DNA from: an uncultured Verrucomicrobia subdivision 3 bacterium
GTDB lineage: Bacteria; Verrucomicrobiota; Verrucomicrobiia; Limisphaerales; UBA11358
Reading direction: 5' to 3'
DNA: 64,000 nucleotides
NCBI GenBank assembly: GCA_903850425.1
Contig: CAINLR010000012.1
Location: 39,913 to 103,912 of the forward strand
The position numbers were made by a program, and so were the translations under genes. Below, piece after piece: positions 1 through 8,143 of this stretch. Each line of letters begins with the position of its first letter. Within the stretch, counting starts at the first letter, position 1. Below the pieces are notes generated by a model, which saw only the letters and a program-made list of their open reading frames with translations, did not search any database and was not told the origin of the DNA.

Positions 1-96
1 GGCAAATTCATCGGGCGTCTTTTGCAGACAGATGACGTAGCGGTCGTAGTTCTTTACGGCCTCATCAATCTCGCGCTTGAAGGTGTCCACGGTCAT
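1..96 (-). CDS. 5' part of an unrecognised gene, cut by the window edge
   Basis: An ATG at 94-96 opens a frame that stays open for 32 codons to the window edge, so only the N-terminus is visible (begins MTVDTFKREIDEAVKN). It reads like a helical start with no signal peptide. It lies about 40 bp downstream of yggS on the same strand, so the two are probably co-transcribed. I do not recognise the family from so short a piece. Confidence 0.55.
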   Translation of the reverse strand, partial: MTVDTFKREIDEAVKNYDRYVICLQKTPDEFA

Positions 97-136
97 AGTT
101 CCAGTTTAAATCATATCGGCCAAATTTAAAAATCAT

Positions 137-844
137 TTACTCCGTTTCGGTGCGCCGCAGACTGCTGACCCGTTCGCCAAACAGCGCGGTGCCGACCCGC
201 ACGATGGTCGCGCCTTCCTCGATGGCCACCTCGAAATCGCCGCTCATGCCCATGCTCAAATGGGGCAGGGGCACGCCCAGAATATTTTCGCACTGGAGTT
301 TCAACTCGCGCAAGCGTCGGAAGTAGGGCCGTGATTTTTCCGCGAACGGGCTGAACGGCGGAATGGCCATCAGCCCGTGAACTGCGATCCGGGGGAGTGC
401 GGTCAGCCTTGGCAATTCCGCCAATAATTTTTCCGGCGCGTAACCAAACTTGCTGGCTTCGCCGGCGACATTCACTTCGAGCAGCAACGGCACGGTCTTC
501 GCCGCTGGTTCCGCGCGCCGATTGATTTCCTGCGCAATGGCGAGGCTGTCCACGCCTTGAATCAGTTCAAACAACTCCACCGCCTCGCGGACTTTGTTCG
601 ACTGCAAATGGCCGATGAAGTGCCAGCGGGCCTGGCCGGGGCTTAATGGAATTTTCGCCTTGGCCTCCTGGATTTTATTTTCGCCGAAGAAAACCTGGCC
701 GGCCGCCACCGCCGCGCGGATCGCATCCGGCGGATGCGACTTGGAAACTGCCAGCAACATTACGGAGTCTTCGGCGCGCCCCACCCGGGTGCAGGCCGCG
801 GCGATGCGTGCCTGGATCGAAATCAAATTATCGGCAAATTCCAT
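137..844 (-). CDS. yggS: YggS/PROSC-type pyridoxal phosphate homeostasis protein
   Basis: A 235-residue cytosolic protein of the alanine-racemase-fold PLP-binding family, which buffers PLP and affects amino-acid and keto-acid balance. Visible family signatures are VMLLAVSKSHP near residue 30 (the PLP lysine), FGENKIQEA, WHFIGHLQSNK, LLLEVNVAGEASKFG, GLMAIPP and LSMGMSGDFEVAIEEGATIVRVG near the C-terminus. The frame stays open upstream of 844, but the ATG at 842-844 (MEFADN) gives the usual family length of about 230 residues, so I prefer it. The gene continues into the partial gene at 1-96. Confidence 0.95.
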   Translation of the reverse strand: MEFADNLISIQARIAAACTRVGRAEDSVMLLAVSKSHPPDAIRAAVAAGQVFFGENKIQEAKAKIPLSPGQARWHFIGHLQSNKVREAVELFELIQGVDSLAIAQEINRRAEPAAKTVPLLLEVNVAGEASKFGYAPEKLLAELPRLTALPRIAVHGLMAIPPFSPFAEKSRPYFRRLRELKLQCENILGVPLPHLSMGMSGDFEVAIEEGATIVRVGTALFGERVSSLRRTETE

Positions 845-934
845 GTCGGCAAAATTAACCACAAACGAACCCAGAAACAAAGTTTCAAAAGCTGGCGGGG
901 GCTGACGGCCCTGGAGATTGCCCCGTTGGCATAA

Positions 935-1327
935 AGTCCCGGCATCAAAGCCAGTGCCTCGAATGTGTTTCAACAGGAGGAAACGGAATACGGCGCGGCG
1001 CAGGCGTTTGACAATGACACGCAAACACGCTGGGCAACGGACGGTGGAACTAAGCAGGCGTGGATCGCCGCCGACCTTGGCAAGGCGCTGACGATTGAAG
1101 GCGTGCGCATCCACGAGGCCGCGCCTTACGCTGGCCGCGTCACGAAGTTTGATTTTCAATATCGCGAAGGCAGTGAGTGGAAAACCATTTTCAGCGGCAC
1201 CCAACTTGGCGACCGGTTTCAAAAGCATTTTACGCCCGTGAAAGCGTCGGCATTTCGCCTGAATATTCTTGATGCCAGCGAAGGACCGACGATTGCGGAA
1301 ATAGAGCTGGTGGTAACGAAGCCCTGA
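935..1327 (+). pseudogene. Orphan F5/8 type C (discoidin, CBM32-like) domain, likely remnant of an exported glycosidase
   Basis: The open frame starts right after a stop at 932-934 and has no ATG. The first recognisable residues, KASASNVFQ, are already the beginning of a discoidin domain, followed by YGAAQAFDNDTQTRWAT, WIAADLGKALTIEGVRI and a C-terminal IAEIELVV strand. Such domains sit at the C-terminus of secreted fucosidases and similar glycosidases. Nothing enzymatic remains upstream, where yggS lies on the other strand. A GTG at 965 could in principle start a 120-residue protein, but it would begin inside the domain and lack a signal peptide, so I read this as a gene fragment. Confidence 0.7.
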
Positions 1328-1412
1328 AGCACCTTGGTTTCATCGGCTTGGCTGCGCCTGTTGGCAGCCCCGAAGCAGGCGATGGATCGCCGGTTCAGCG
1401 CTCGTAAGTTCG

Positions 1413-2921
1413 TCATCCCAATTCTGCCGCGCTTTGGGCCAAGGCGGCGACGATCTTTTGCAGTTGCGCCTTGGTGGTGCAATACGGCGGCATCAACACG
1501 ATGACGTTGCCGACGGGGCGCGTCAGCACGCCGCGTTTGGCCATCGCTTCGCATACGCGGATGCCCGCGCGTTCGCACAGCGCAAACGGCTCGCGCGTCC
1601 GCCAGTCCTTGACCAACTCCACGCCCGCCACCAAGCCGACCTGCCGAATGTCGCCGACGTTCGGCAGGAACCAGAGCGATTGCAGTTCCGCGTGCAGATT
1701 TTTTTGCAACTGCGCGCGCTGTCGCACGGACTTCTCCGTTTGCAAAATATCCAGGCTCGCCAATGCCGCCGCCGCACCGAGTTGGTTGCCGGTGAAACTG
1801 TGGCCGTGGAAAAAAGTCCTGAACTCCTCATATTCGCCGAGGAACGCGTCGAAGATTTTTTGCGTTGTTAACGTCGCCGCCATTGGCAGATAGCCACCGG
1901 TCAAACCTTTGGCCACGCATAGAAAATCAGGTTGCACCTCCGCGCGACCGGTCGCAAACAAAGCGGCACTGGCTGGTCGGGCCACCGCGCTTTCCAGAGT
2001 ATCGCGCGTGATGCGGCAACTGATGCCCGTGCGTCCGAACCCGGTCATCACTTCATCGGCGATGAGCAAAGCCCCGTGGGCGCGGGCGATTTCGGTGGTT
2101 TGTTCCAGCCAACCGCTCGGCTGTGGAATCATTCCCGCCGCACCTTGCATCAACGGCTCAAATACAAACGCCGCAAATGGATTGCCTTTTTTCTTCTGCG
2201 CGGAAAATTTCCTTTCCACCAACCCGACGCATTCCCAGCTGCACTTCCGGTATTTCCGCGCATCGGCGCGTTCCGGCTTGGCGCGATTGAAGGGACAGCG
2301 GTAGCAGTAGGGCGCCATCACCTGGTCCGTTTTGAAAAGCATTCCGCCATAGGCTTTGTGAAAGAGATCAACGTGGCCGAGCGAGACCGCGCCGATGGTG
2401 TCGCCGTGATACGCGCCCGCCAGCGAAAGGAATCTGGGTTTGGAGTTCGTGCCACGCGCGCGCCGCGTGAATTCGTAAGCCAGCTTCAACGCCACTTCCA
2501 GGGCCGTTGAGCCGTCGTCGCTGAAAAAAACTTTTTCCAACTTGTGACGCTCAAACGCTTGGTCCCGGAATTTATTCCACAGCTTCCCAGCCGCCGGTCG
2601 TTTGGCCGGCAGGCGTTTGTTCGCCAGTTGCACCAATTCTTCCGCCAGCAAACTCGCCGGTTCGTTCGCAAATCCAAGCGCGGAGGAGTGGGAGATTTTT
2701 TTCAACTGCCGCGAAATCGCCGCATTAATTTTCGAATGCCGATGGCCGTGGAGGTTGGTCCAGATGGAGGCGTTGGCGTCGAGATATTCTTTGCCATGAA
2801 CATCGCGCAGCACCGCGCCATTACCCGATGTGATGACGATCGGCTCGCGCCGCAGCCAGTCGCGCATCTGCGTGAACGGATGCCAGACGTGCGCATGATC
2901 CAATTGGGCGAGTTTGTTCAC
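1413..2921 (-). CDS. bioA: Adenosylmethionine-8-amino-7-oxononanoate aminotransferase
   Basis: Class III PLP aminotransferase making 7,8-diaminopelargonic acid in biotin synthesis, with S-adenosylmethionine as amino donor. The N-terminus HVWHPFTQMRDW is diagnostic for BioA. Further signatures are FFSDDGSTALEVALK, SLAGAYHGDTIGAVS, LLIADEVMTGFGRTG and the PLP lysine in CVAKGLTGGYLP near residue 338. At 502 residues it is about 70 longer than usual. Extra segments lie around residues 100-120, at a Cys-containing stretch (CYRCPFNRAKPERADARKYR), and after FGRTG, where about 25 unusual residues precede PDFLCVAKG. The start overlaps the end of bioF by 4 bp (ATGA), so the two are translationally coupled, with bioF first. 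Confidence 0.95.
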   Translation of the reverse strand: MNKLAQLDHAHVWHPFTQMRDWLRREPIVITSGNGAVLRDVHGKEYLDANASIWTNLHGHRHSKINAAISRQLKKISHSSALGFANEPASLLAEELVQLANKRLPAKRPAAGKLWNKFRDQAFERHKLEKVFFSDDGSTALEVALKLAYEFTRRARGTNSKPRFLSLAGAYHGDTIGAVSLGHVDLFHKAYGGMLFKTDQVMAPYCYRCPFNRAKPERADARKYRKCSWECVGLVERKFSAQKKKGNPFAAFVFEPLMQGAAGMIPQPSGWLEQTTEIARAHGALLIADEVMTGFGRTGISCRITRDTLESAVARPASAALFATGRAEVQPDFLCVAKGLTGGYLPMAATLTTQKIFDAFLGEYEEFRTFFHGHSFTGNQLGAAAALASLDILQTEKSVRQRAQLQKNLHAELQSLWFLPNVGDIRQVGLVAGVELVKDWRTREPFALCERAGIRVCEAMAKRGVLTRPVGNVIVLMPPYCTTKAQLQKIVAALAQSAAELG

Positions 2922-4162
2922 GGTGAGTTCAAATTTGGAATTTCAGATTTCAAATGAGCCAGCGCCGATGCGAGTTCCGAAACATCGGTTTCGGTATGGG
3001 CGGAGGTCAACGTGATTCGCAGTCGCGCCGCGCCGCGCGCGACGGTGGGGTAACGGATGGCAGGCACGAAGATGTTTTGTTTGCGCAGGCTGGCGGCCGC
3101 TGCCACGGCTTTGGTTTCCTCCCCGATTATGAGCGGGAGAATCGCGCTGCAACAATTTGTAGGAGGCGACATGGGGAGTCTCGGATTAGCGGGAGAAAAG
3201 CAATTGAGACCTACAAATTGGACATGACGCCGAAGATGTTTACGGCGCGCTTCGCCCTCAGATGATTGCGCCAGTTGTATGCCCGCTATGGCGGCGGCCG
3301 CCGCCGCCGGCACTGGCGCGGTGGAAAAAATAAAACTGCGCGCGCGGTTCACCAGAAAACCGATCAGCGCGCGGGAGCCGCAGATGTAGCCGCCGCTCGC
3401 GCCGAGCGCCTTGCCGAGCGTGCCCATCTGGATTTCGATTTTGGCGCTCACGCCCAGTTCGTTCGCGAGACCGCGTCCCTGTTCGCCAATGATGCCGGTG
3501 CCGTGCGCCTCGTCCACCATGAGCCACGCGCCATATTTTTCTTTGAGCGCCACAATTTCGCGGAGCGGCGCGGCATCGCCATCCATGCTGAAGAGGGATT
3601 CCGTCACGATGAGGACGCGCTTTCGACGTTGGAGGTTGGAGGCTGGAGGTTGGAGGTTTTTCCCCGCCCATTTCAAAATTGTTTCCAAGTCATTCAGATC
3701 GTTGTGATCGAAGATGCGCAGCTTCGCGCCGGAGAGCTTGGCGGCGTCCACGATGCAGGCATGCACTAATTTGTCGAGAATGATGATGTCATCCTTGCCG
3801 ACCAGCGCGGTGATGGTGCCGAGCGCGGCGGCGTAGCCGGTGGCAAAAGTCAGCGCGGCTTCCGTCTTTTTGAAGGCGGCGAGCGACTCTTCCAATTCGT
3901 GAAAGGGCGCGAGCGAACCACAGATGAGTCGTGAGGCCCCGGCCCCGGCCCCGAATTTTTCAATGGCTTTGATGGCCGCTTCTTTCAACGCCGGATGATT
4001 GGCCAGGCCGAGATAATCGTTGGAGGAGAAGTTGAGAAAAATGTTGCCGCCGATCTCGATGCGCGGGCCGGGCGCGGAATCCACGCGGCGGAGTTCGCGC
4101 TGCAGACCTTGTTCGCGCAGCGCCGCCAAACGCTGGTTCAAGTCGTCATCAAAAGAAATCAC
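2918..4162 (-). CDS. bioF: 8-amino-7-oxononanoate synthase
   Basis: PLP-dependent alpha-oxoamine synthase condensing pimeloyl-CoA/ACP with alanine, the step before BioA. Visible motifs: NFSSNDYLGLANHP, GAGASRLICGS, FATGYAAALG, ESLFSMDGD, MVDEAHGTG and the PLP lysine in GTLGKALGASGGY. At 414 residues it is somewhat long because at least two short repeats have been read into the frame: a tandem TTGGAGG-type repeat at about 3629-3657 (giving LQPPASNLQR) and an inverted-repeat element at 3153-3220. The C-terminal LKSEIPNLNSP comes from a third, AT-rich repeat. The core motifs are intact, so the enzyme may still work. It overlaps bioA by 4 bp. Confidence 0.94.
   Translation of the reverse strand: MISFDDDLNQRLAALREQGLQRELRRVDSAPGPRIEIGGNIFLNFSSNDYLGLANHPALKEAAIKAIEKFGAGAGASRLICGSLAPFHELEESLAAFKKTEAALTFATGYAAALGTITALVGKDDIIILDKLVHACIVDAAKLSGAKLRIFDHNDLNDLETILKWAGKNLQPPASNLQRRKRVLIVTESLFSMDGDAAPLREIVALKEKYGAWLMVDEAHGTGIIGEQGRGLANELGVSAKIEIQMGTLGKALGASGGYICGSRALIGFLVNRARSFIFSTAPVPAAAAAAIAGIQLAQSSEGEARRKHLRRHVQFVGLNCFSPANPRLPMSPPTNCCSAILPLIIGEETKAVAAAASLRKQNIFVPAIRYPTVARGAARLRITLTSAHTETDVSELASALAHLKSEIPNLNSP
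2928..2955. repeat. AT-rich TTTCAGATTTCAAAT-type dispersed repeat
   Basis: Short AT-rich stretch at the bioF/bioA junction that encodes the last residues of BioF. It is of the same kind as the copies scattered through the cas4-cas1-cas2 region at 60.5-63.1 kb. Confidence 0.6.
3153..3220. repeat. Inverted-repeat element inside bioF
   Basis: Perfect 11-bp arms, CAATTTGTAGG at 3153-3163 and CCTACAAATTG at 3210-3220, bound a 68-bp segment that also contains GAGTCTC/GAGAC motifs. It lies in the bioF frame without breaking it and encodes an atypical stretch just before the conserved AILPLIIGEE segment. Confidence 0.7.
3629..3657. repeat. TTGGAGG/CTGGAGG short tandem repeat inside bioF
   Basis: Four imperfect units of TTGGAGG or CTGGAGG. 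Read in the bioF frame on the minus strand it gives LQPPASNLQ, a surface-loop-like insertion just before RVLIVTESLFSMDGD. The frame is preserved. Confidence 0.6.
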
Positions 4163-4242
4163 GCGGCTAATTTACGAGTTACGATTTGCGATTTACGAGC
4201 CAAAAGGTGCGAGTTGCATCCAGCACAACAGTGCGTCACACC

Positions 4243-5487
4243 TTATTTCGGCGGGATCGTCCAGCGGCCGTCAATCATGCTGGCGGCGACGTTGCCGGTG
4301 TGTTGGAGCAGGGCCTCATGCACTGTGGCCAGCTTGCCACTGAAGGGAATCGCAATCAGATCCGCCCATGCGCCGGGCGCGAATTCACCGATTTTTCCCG
4401 CGAGGCCGAGGGCGCGTGCGCCATTGACGGTGGCCAGCTGCAAAATTTCCTGCGCCGAGATGGCGTGGTCCTTTTCAGCGAGCGCACGCATCTCGGCGAA
4501 CATATCGAGTTCGAGTTTTTGTTTCCCGGTTTTACGCGTGGTGGCGAGGCTGTCGGTGCCGAGGCAGAGATTGACCCCAGCCTCTGCGAGGCGCTGGCGC
4601 TGGAACGGCGGGTGTTTGAAATAGTCGTGGCTGCGCGGGCAGTGGACGACGTGGGTTTTATTTTTGGCGAGCAGGGTGGCGTCGCCGCGCGCGAGGCAGT
4701 TGACGTGGACGGCGAGGACGTTTTCGCCGAGCAGTTGGTGGCGTGCCAGATGTGCCACGGGCGAACCCAGGCCGCAGTCGGTGTTGTCACGTTCGTTGCG
4801 GGCCAGCCAGTCATGCATCTCGCCGCGCGCGTGCGCGAACATTTCAAATTCCTGGTCGGATTCGGCCACGTGCGTGGTCACGCGCCACTTGCGTTTGCGT
4901 GCCGTCTTGGCGGTAAGGCGCACCAGCTCGGGCAGCGTGGAGTAGGGCGCGTGCGGCGACAGCGAAGCACGATTCCGCGCGTGAGACAGTGAATCAATTT
5001 TTAGCAGGGCCTCGCGGAGAATTTCCTTCGGCTGGCGTCGGGCGCGGATGCCGGTCATTTCAAGAAACGAAAAGATCCGCAGCGGGGTGGCGTCCCAGAC
5101 TTCGGGCAGCAAATCGGGCATGGCCTCGATGTCCGCCACCGTGGTCGTGCCGGTGCGCAGCAGCATGTGCGCGCCGTGCAGCCAGGAATGGGCGTAGTCG
5201 GAATAACTCCGGCCGGTTTTGGCGGCGGTGATGGAAGCAATCCAATCGGTGAATTTTTTCGGCGGCGGCAGTTGCCCGGCCATGTCGGTATAGTCGAGAT
5301 GGCAATGCGCATTGATCAAGCCCGGCAGCAAGGTGACCCCGCCGAGATCGAAAACCTTTTCATTTGCCGGCACGCGTAAAGATTTCCACGCACCGACCGA
5401 GCGGATTTTGTTTCCGAGGATGACGACCGCACCATTCTCAATGGGCGGTTGCGAGTTGGGGAGAACGACGCGCGCGCGCAGAATCAT
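4243..5487 (-). CDS. Amidohydrolase of the TrzA/AtzA/ssnA-like chlorohydrolase-deaminase family
   Basis: A 414-residue metal-dependent hydrolase with the two-domain amidohydrolase layout: an N-terminal beta-sandwich strand set (ENGAVVILGNKIRSVG), the metal-binding HxH motif in GLINAHCHLDYTDM near residue 60, a metal His in VTTHVAESDQE, HCPRSHDYF, the catalytic Asp in LGTDSLATT and the closing beta-sandwich (IGEFAPGAWADLIAI). Substrates in this family are deaminated or dechlorinated N-heterocycles; aminodeoxyfutalosine or a purine nucleoside analogue is possible, but the sequence does not settle it. It starts inside the end of hpf (4-bp ATGA overlap), so it is translated after hpf. Confidence 0.82.
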   Translation of the reverse strand: MILRARVVLPNSQPPIENGAVVILGNKIRSVGAWKSLRVPANEKVFDLGGVTLLPGLINAHCHLDYTDMAGQLPPPKKFTDWIASITAAKTGRSYSDYAHSWLHGAHMLLRTGTTTVADIEAMPDLLPEVWDATPLRIFSFLEMTGIRARRQPKEILREALLKIDSLSHARNRASLSPHAPYSTLPELVRLTAKTARKRKWRVTTHVAESDQEFEMFAHARGEMHDWLARNERDNTDCGLGSPVAHLARHQLLGENVLAVHVNCLARGDATLLAKNKTHVVHCPRSHDYFKHPPFQRQRLAEAGVNLCLGTDSLATTRKTGKQKLELDMFAEMRALAEKDHAISAQEILQLATVNGARALGLAGKIGEFAPGAWADLIAIPFSGKLATVHEALLQHTGNVAASMIDGRWTIPPK

Positions 5488-5849
5488 TCTTCGCTGGCGG
5501 CCGCTTTGGCGCGGCGGGCCGTCTTGAGTTTGGCACCGACTTTGTGTTTCACGGTCTTGAATTTGCTGTGACGCCGGCGGATCTGCTGTTCGATTTTTTT
5601 GGTCACGGCATCAATCGCCGCGTAGAGATCACTTTCAACGTCCTTGGCAAAAAGATCGGGACCGCGCACGCCGAGGCGCATGGAGCAACTGAACTGCTTT
5701 TCCGGCACGCGGGTCTTGTCGTGTTCGAGCGTGACGCGGGCGTCCACGACGCGCTGTTCGAAGTGCTCCAGCTTCTCAATGCGGGCGACGATGTGATCCT
5801 CGATGGCTTTGGTCAGGGTCACGTTGTGCGTGGATAAAATTAATTTCAT
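5484..5849 (-). CDS. hpf: Ribosome hibernation-promoting factor (short HPF/RaiA type)
   Basis: A 121-residue protein of the HPF/YfiA family that binds the decoding region of idle 30S subunits. The N-terminus MKLILSTHNVTLTKAIEDHIVARIEK, the DARVTLEHDK strand and DVESDLYAAIDAVTKKIEQQIRRR are characteristic. The C-terminus is a Lys/Arg-rich tail rather than the dimerisation domain of long HPF. It is divergent from rpoN, 124 bp away; hpf commonly sits next to rpoN, although usually downstream on the same strand. Confidence 0.92.
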   Translation of the reverse strand: MKLILSTHNVTLTKAIEDHIVARIEKLEHFEQRVVDARVTLEHDKTRVPEKQFSCSMRLGVRGPDLFAKDVESDLYAAIDAVTKKIEQQIRRRHSKFKTVKHKVGAKLKTARRAKAAASEE

Positions 5850-5973
5850 AAAAAAAGAATGCTACTGCGGCGGCGGAAAATCCAGTTTTTACTTTGCCAA
5901 AAACTAAAACAGCGGGATTCGTGCCAAAACTGCTTGTGGTTTGACGCGGTTCGGCTAGATTCCGGGTCGCAAG

Positions 5974-7485
5974 ATGGCATTCGGATTACAACTTTCGCAA
6001 AGACTATCGCAATCGCTGGTGCTGGCCCCGCAGCTCCAGCAATCGCTGGCGTTGCTGCAAGCCCCCACACTGGAACTGAAAGCGCTCGTGGAACAAGAGC
6101 TGCAGCAGAATCCCGTGCTCGAGGAAGTGGCCGACCAGGAGATTGATTACAACGAAAAAACGTTGAAGGAAGAAGGCGACCTGCCGACCACGCCGGACTT
6201 GGCCGAGCCGCCGGATGATTTGAAGGAGGAAGCGCAGTTTGAAGCTGCCACCGAAAAAAGTTCCTCCGAACCCGCTGAAGATTTTCAGACGGAATTTGAA
6301 AAGCTGGTCCAGATGGATCAGGAATGGCGCGACCAGTTTTCCCAGTCGAGTGCGCCGAGCCGCGCCTCCACCGAAGATGAGGAAAAACGGCAGTTCATGT
6401 TCGACTCGCTCACGAGCGAAACCTCCCTCGCGCAACATTTGATGGAACAGGTGCGCGACACGAACCTCACCGAGGAAGAGCAAGTCGTCGCGGAGCTGAT
6501 CATTGGGAACATTGATGATTTCGGCTATCTCAACACCACCATTGAAGAACTGGCCCTGACCACGAATCTCGCGCCGGAAAAAATTTCCGCAGTTTTGAAG
6601 GTGGTTCAGAGCTTCGAGCCGGTGGGCGTCGGCGCCCGCGATTTGCGGGAGTGCTTGATGATCCAACTCGAACGTCACAGCCTGACTGACACGCTGGAAT
6701 ATCGTATTATCCGCGACTTCATGGACGCACTCGGCAAACGGCGCATTCCCGAAATTGCGCGCGGCACCGGCCAGACCATCGAAGAAGTGCAAGCCTCGCT
6801 CGGGCGCATCGGGCAGCTCGATCCGCGACCCGGCCGCGCGTTCTTGCCCGTGGCGGAGCAATACGTCGCGCCGGAAGTTTTCGTGGTAAAAAACGGCGAC
6901 GACTACACCGTCACCACCAACGACGAACAGATTCCTCATTTACGCATCAGCAACGTCTATAAGGATCTGATGTCTGGCGGCGACGACAACGCGGAGGTGA
7001 AGAATTATATCCGCGAAAAAATCCGCGCCGGCAAATTTCTCATCAAAAGCCTGCACCAGCGCCAGCAGACCATATTGAACATTGGCAAGGAGATCGTGAA
7101 ACGCCAGCGCGAGTTCATGGACAAAGGCGTGGCCTTTCTCCGGCCGATGACGATGGCGCAGGTGGCCGAAGTCGTGGGGGTCCACGAAACCACTGTCAGC
7201 CGCGGCGTTTCCGGCAAATACATCGAAACGCCTCAGGGCGTTTTCGAGATGAAATTTTTCTTCACCGCCGGCCTGCAAACCTCCAGCGGCAACGACGTTT
7301 CCAACACCAGCGTCAAAGACATGGTCACCGAGATTTTCAAAAACGAAAACACCGGCCGGCCGTTGTCGGATCAGGAAGTTGTGAAGATGCTCGCGGACAA
7401 AGGCATCACCATCGCCCGCCGCACCGTCGCCAAATACCGCGACGAACTGGGCATCCTGCCGTCGAATCTGCGGAAGGTTTACTGA
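5974..7485 (+). CDS. rpoN: RNA polymerase sigma-54 factor
   Basis: A 503-residue sigma-54. The N-terminal Gln/Leu-rich activator-interacting region (MAFGLQLSQRLSQSLVLAPQLQQSLALLQ) is followed by an acidic linker (about residues 55-135), the core-binding domain, and the DNA-binding part with the helix-turn-helix VAEVVGVHETTVSRGVSGKYIETPQG. The C-terminal RpoN box (normally ARRTVAKYRE) appears as ARRTVAKYRDELGILPS. It directs transcription from -24/-12 promoters with enhancer-binding ATPases, none of which are in the window. It converges on def with no gap. Confidence 0.97.
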   Translation: MAFGLQLSQRLSQSLVLAPQLQQSLALLQAPTLELKALVEQELQQNPVLEEVADQEIDYNEKTLKEEGDLPTTPDLAEPPDDLKEEAQFEAATEKSSSEPAEDFQTEFEKLVQMDQEWRDQFSQSSAPSRASTEDEEKRQFMFDSLTSETSLAQHLMEQVRDTNLTEEEQVVAELIIGNIDDFGYLNTTIEELALTTNLAPEKISAVLKVVQSFEPVGVGARDLRECLMIQLERHSLTDTLEYRIIRDFMDALGKRRIPEIARGTGQTIEEVQASLGRIGQLDPRPGRAFLPVAEQYVAPEVFVVKNGDDYTVTTNDEQIPHLRISNVYKDLMSGGDDNAEVKNYIREKIRAGKFLIKSLHQRQQTILNIGKEIVKRQREFMDKGVAFLRPMTMAQVAEVVGVHETTVSRGVSGKYIETPQGVFEMKFFFTAGLQTSSGNDVSNTSVKDMVTEIFKNENTGRPLSDQEVVKMLADKGITIARRTVAKYRDELGILPSNLRKVY

Positions 7486-8061
7486 TCACTTTTTCTGGGC
7501 GACAAGTTCCGCCTTCGTCTGCGCCTGCAAATCATCCAGTTCCGGCTGCAATTCCGCCTTCGTTTTTTTGTCCATGCGGTCAATGAACAGCAGGCCGTGC
7601 AAATGATCCGTCTCGTGCTGCACCGCGCGCGCCAGCAGCCCGCCGCAACGAAATTCTATCGGCCGGCCTTTTGCGTCCAGTGCTTTCACATCCACGGATT
7701 CCGGGCGCGAAATTTCCCCGAAAATTTCCGGGAAACTCAGGCAGCCTTCGCCGCCTTTCACCGGTTCGCCCACCGGCGTGACCACGGGATTGATCAATAC
7801 CAGCGGCATGTTTTCCGCCACGTCCACCGGCTGGCCCTTGATTTCCAACCACGACGGCCGATCCGTCACCGCGCGCACATCCATCACCGTGAGCTGGATC
7901 GCGTGGCCAACCTGCTGTGCCGCGAGGCCCACGCCGTGCTTGTCTTCCATCGTCTCGAACATGTCAGCGATGAGTTGCTTGAGTTCCGGCGTGATGCTTT
8001 CAATCTTCGCGCCTTTTTGCCGGAGCACGGGATTGCCGTATTTGACGATTGGTAAAATCAT
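7486..8061 (-). CDS. def: Peptide deformylase
   Basis: A 191-residue Fe/Zn hydrolase that removes the formyl group from nascent protein N-termini. All three catalytic motifs are present: GVGLAAQQVG (motif I), EGCLSFPE with the metal Cys (motif II) and QHETDHLHG with the two metal His and catalytic Glu (motif III). N-terminal ILPIVKYGNPVLRQKG is typical. A Lys/Gln-rich tail follows the catalytic domain. The stop codon abuts that of rpoN. Confidence 0.97.
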   Translation of the reverse strand: MILPIVKYGNPVLRQKGAKIESITPELKQLIADMFETMEDKHGVGLAAQQVGHAIQLTVMDVRAVTDRPSWLEIKGQPVDVAENMPLVLINPVVTPVGEPVKGGEGCLSFPEIFGEISRPESVDVKALDAKGRPIEFRCGGLLARAVQHETDHLHGLLFIDRMDKKTKAELQPELDDLQAQTKAELVAQKK

Positions 8062-8100
8062 TGAATTTCAAAACAAAATAATCACAAAGAACTCAACGGT

Positions 8101-8129
8101 CACAAAGAAAAAACTTCGTGCTCTTTGTG
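8101..8129. repeat. Hairpin between def and parB
   Basis: CACAAAGA at 8101-8108 pairs with TCTTTGTG at 8122-8129 around a 13-nt loop. Another CACAAAG copy lies just upstream, at about 8081-8100. This resembles an intergenic repeat more than a factor-independent terminator; it sits downstream of parB and upstream of def. Confidence 0.45.
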
Positions 8130-8143
8130 TGGTCTGCGGTTAA

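Noticed and set aside
5930..5973. Sigma-70 promoter for rpoN (TTGACG at 5941 and TAGATT at 5956)
   Set aside because: The spacing is only 9 bp, too short for a functional -35/-10 pair.
6004..6939. Long open frames opposite rpoN, parB, GH20 and others
   Set aside because: They are antisense shadows of clear genes, with His/Arg-rich, low-complexity translations.
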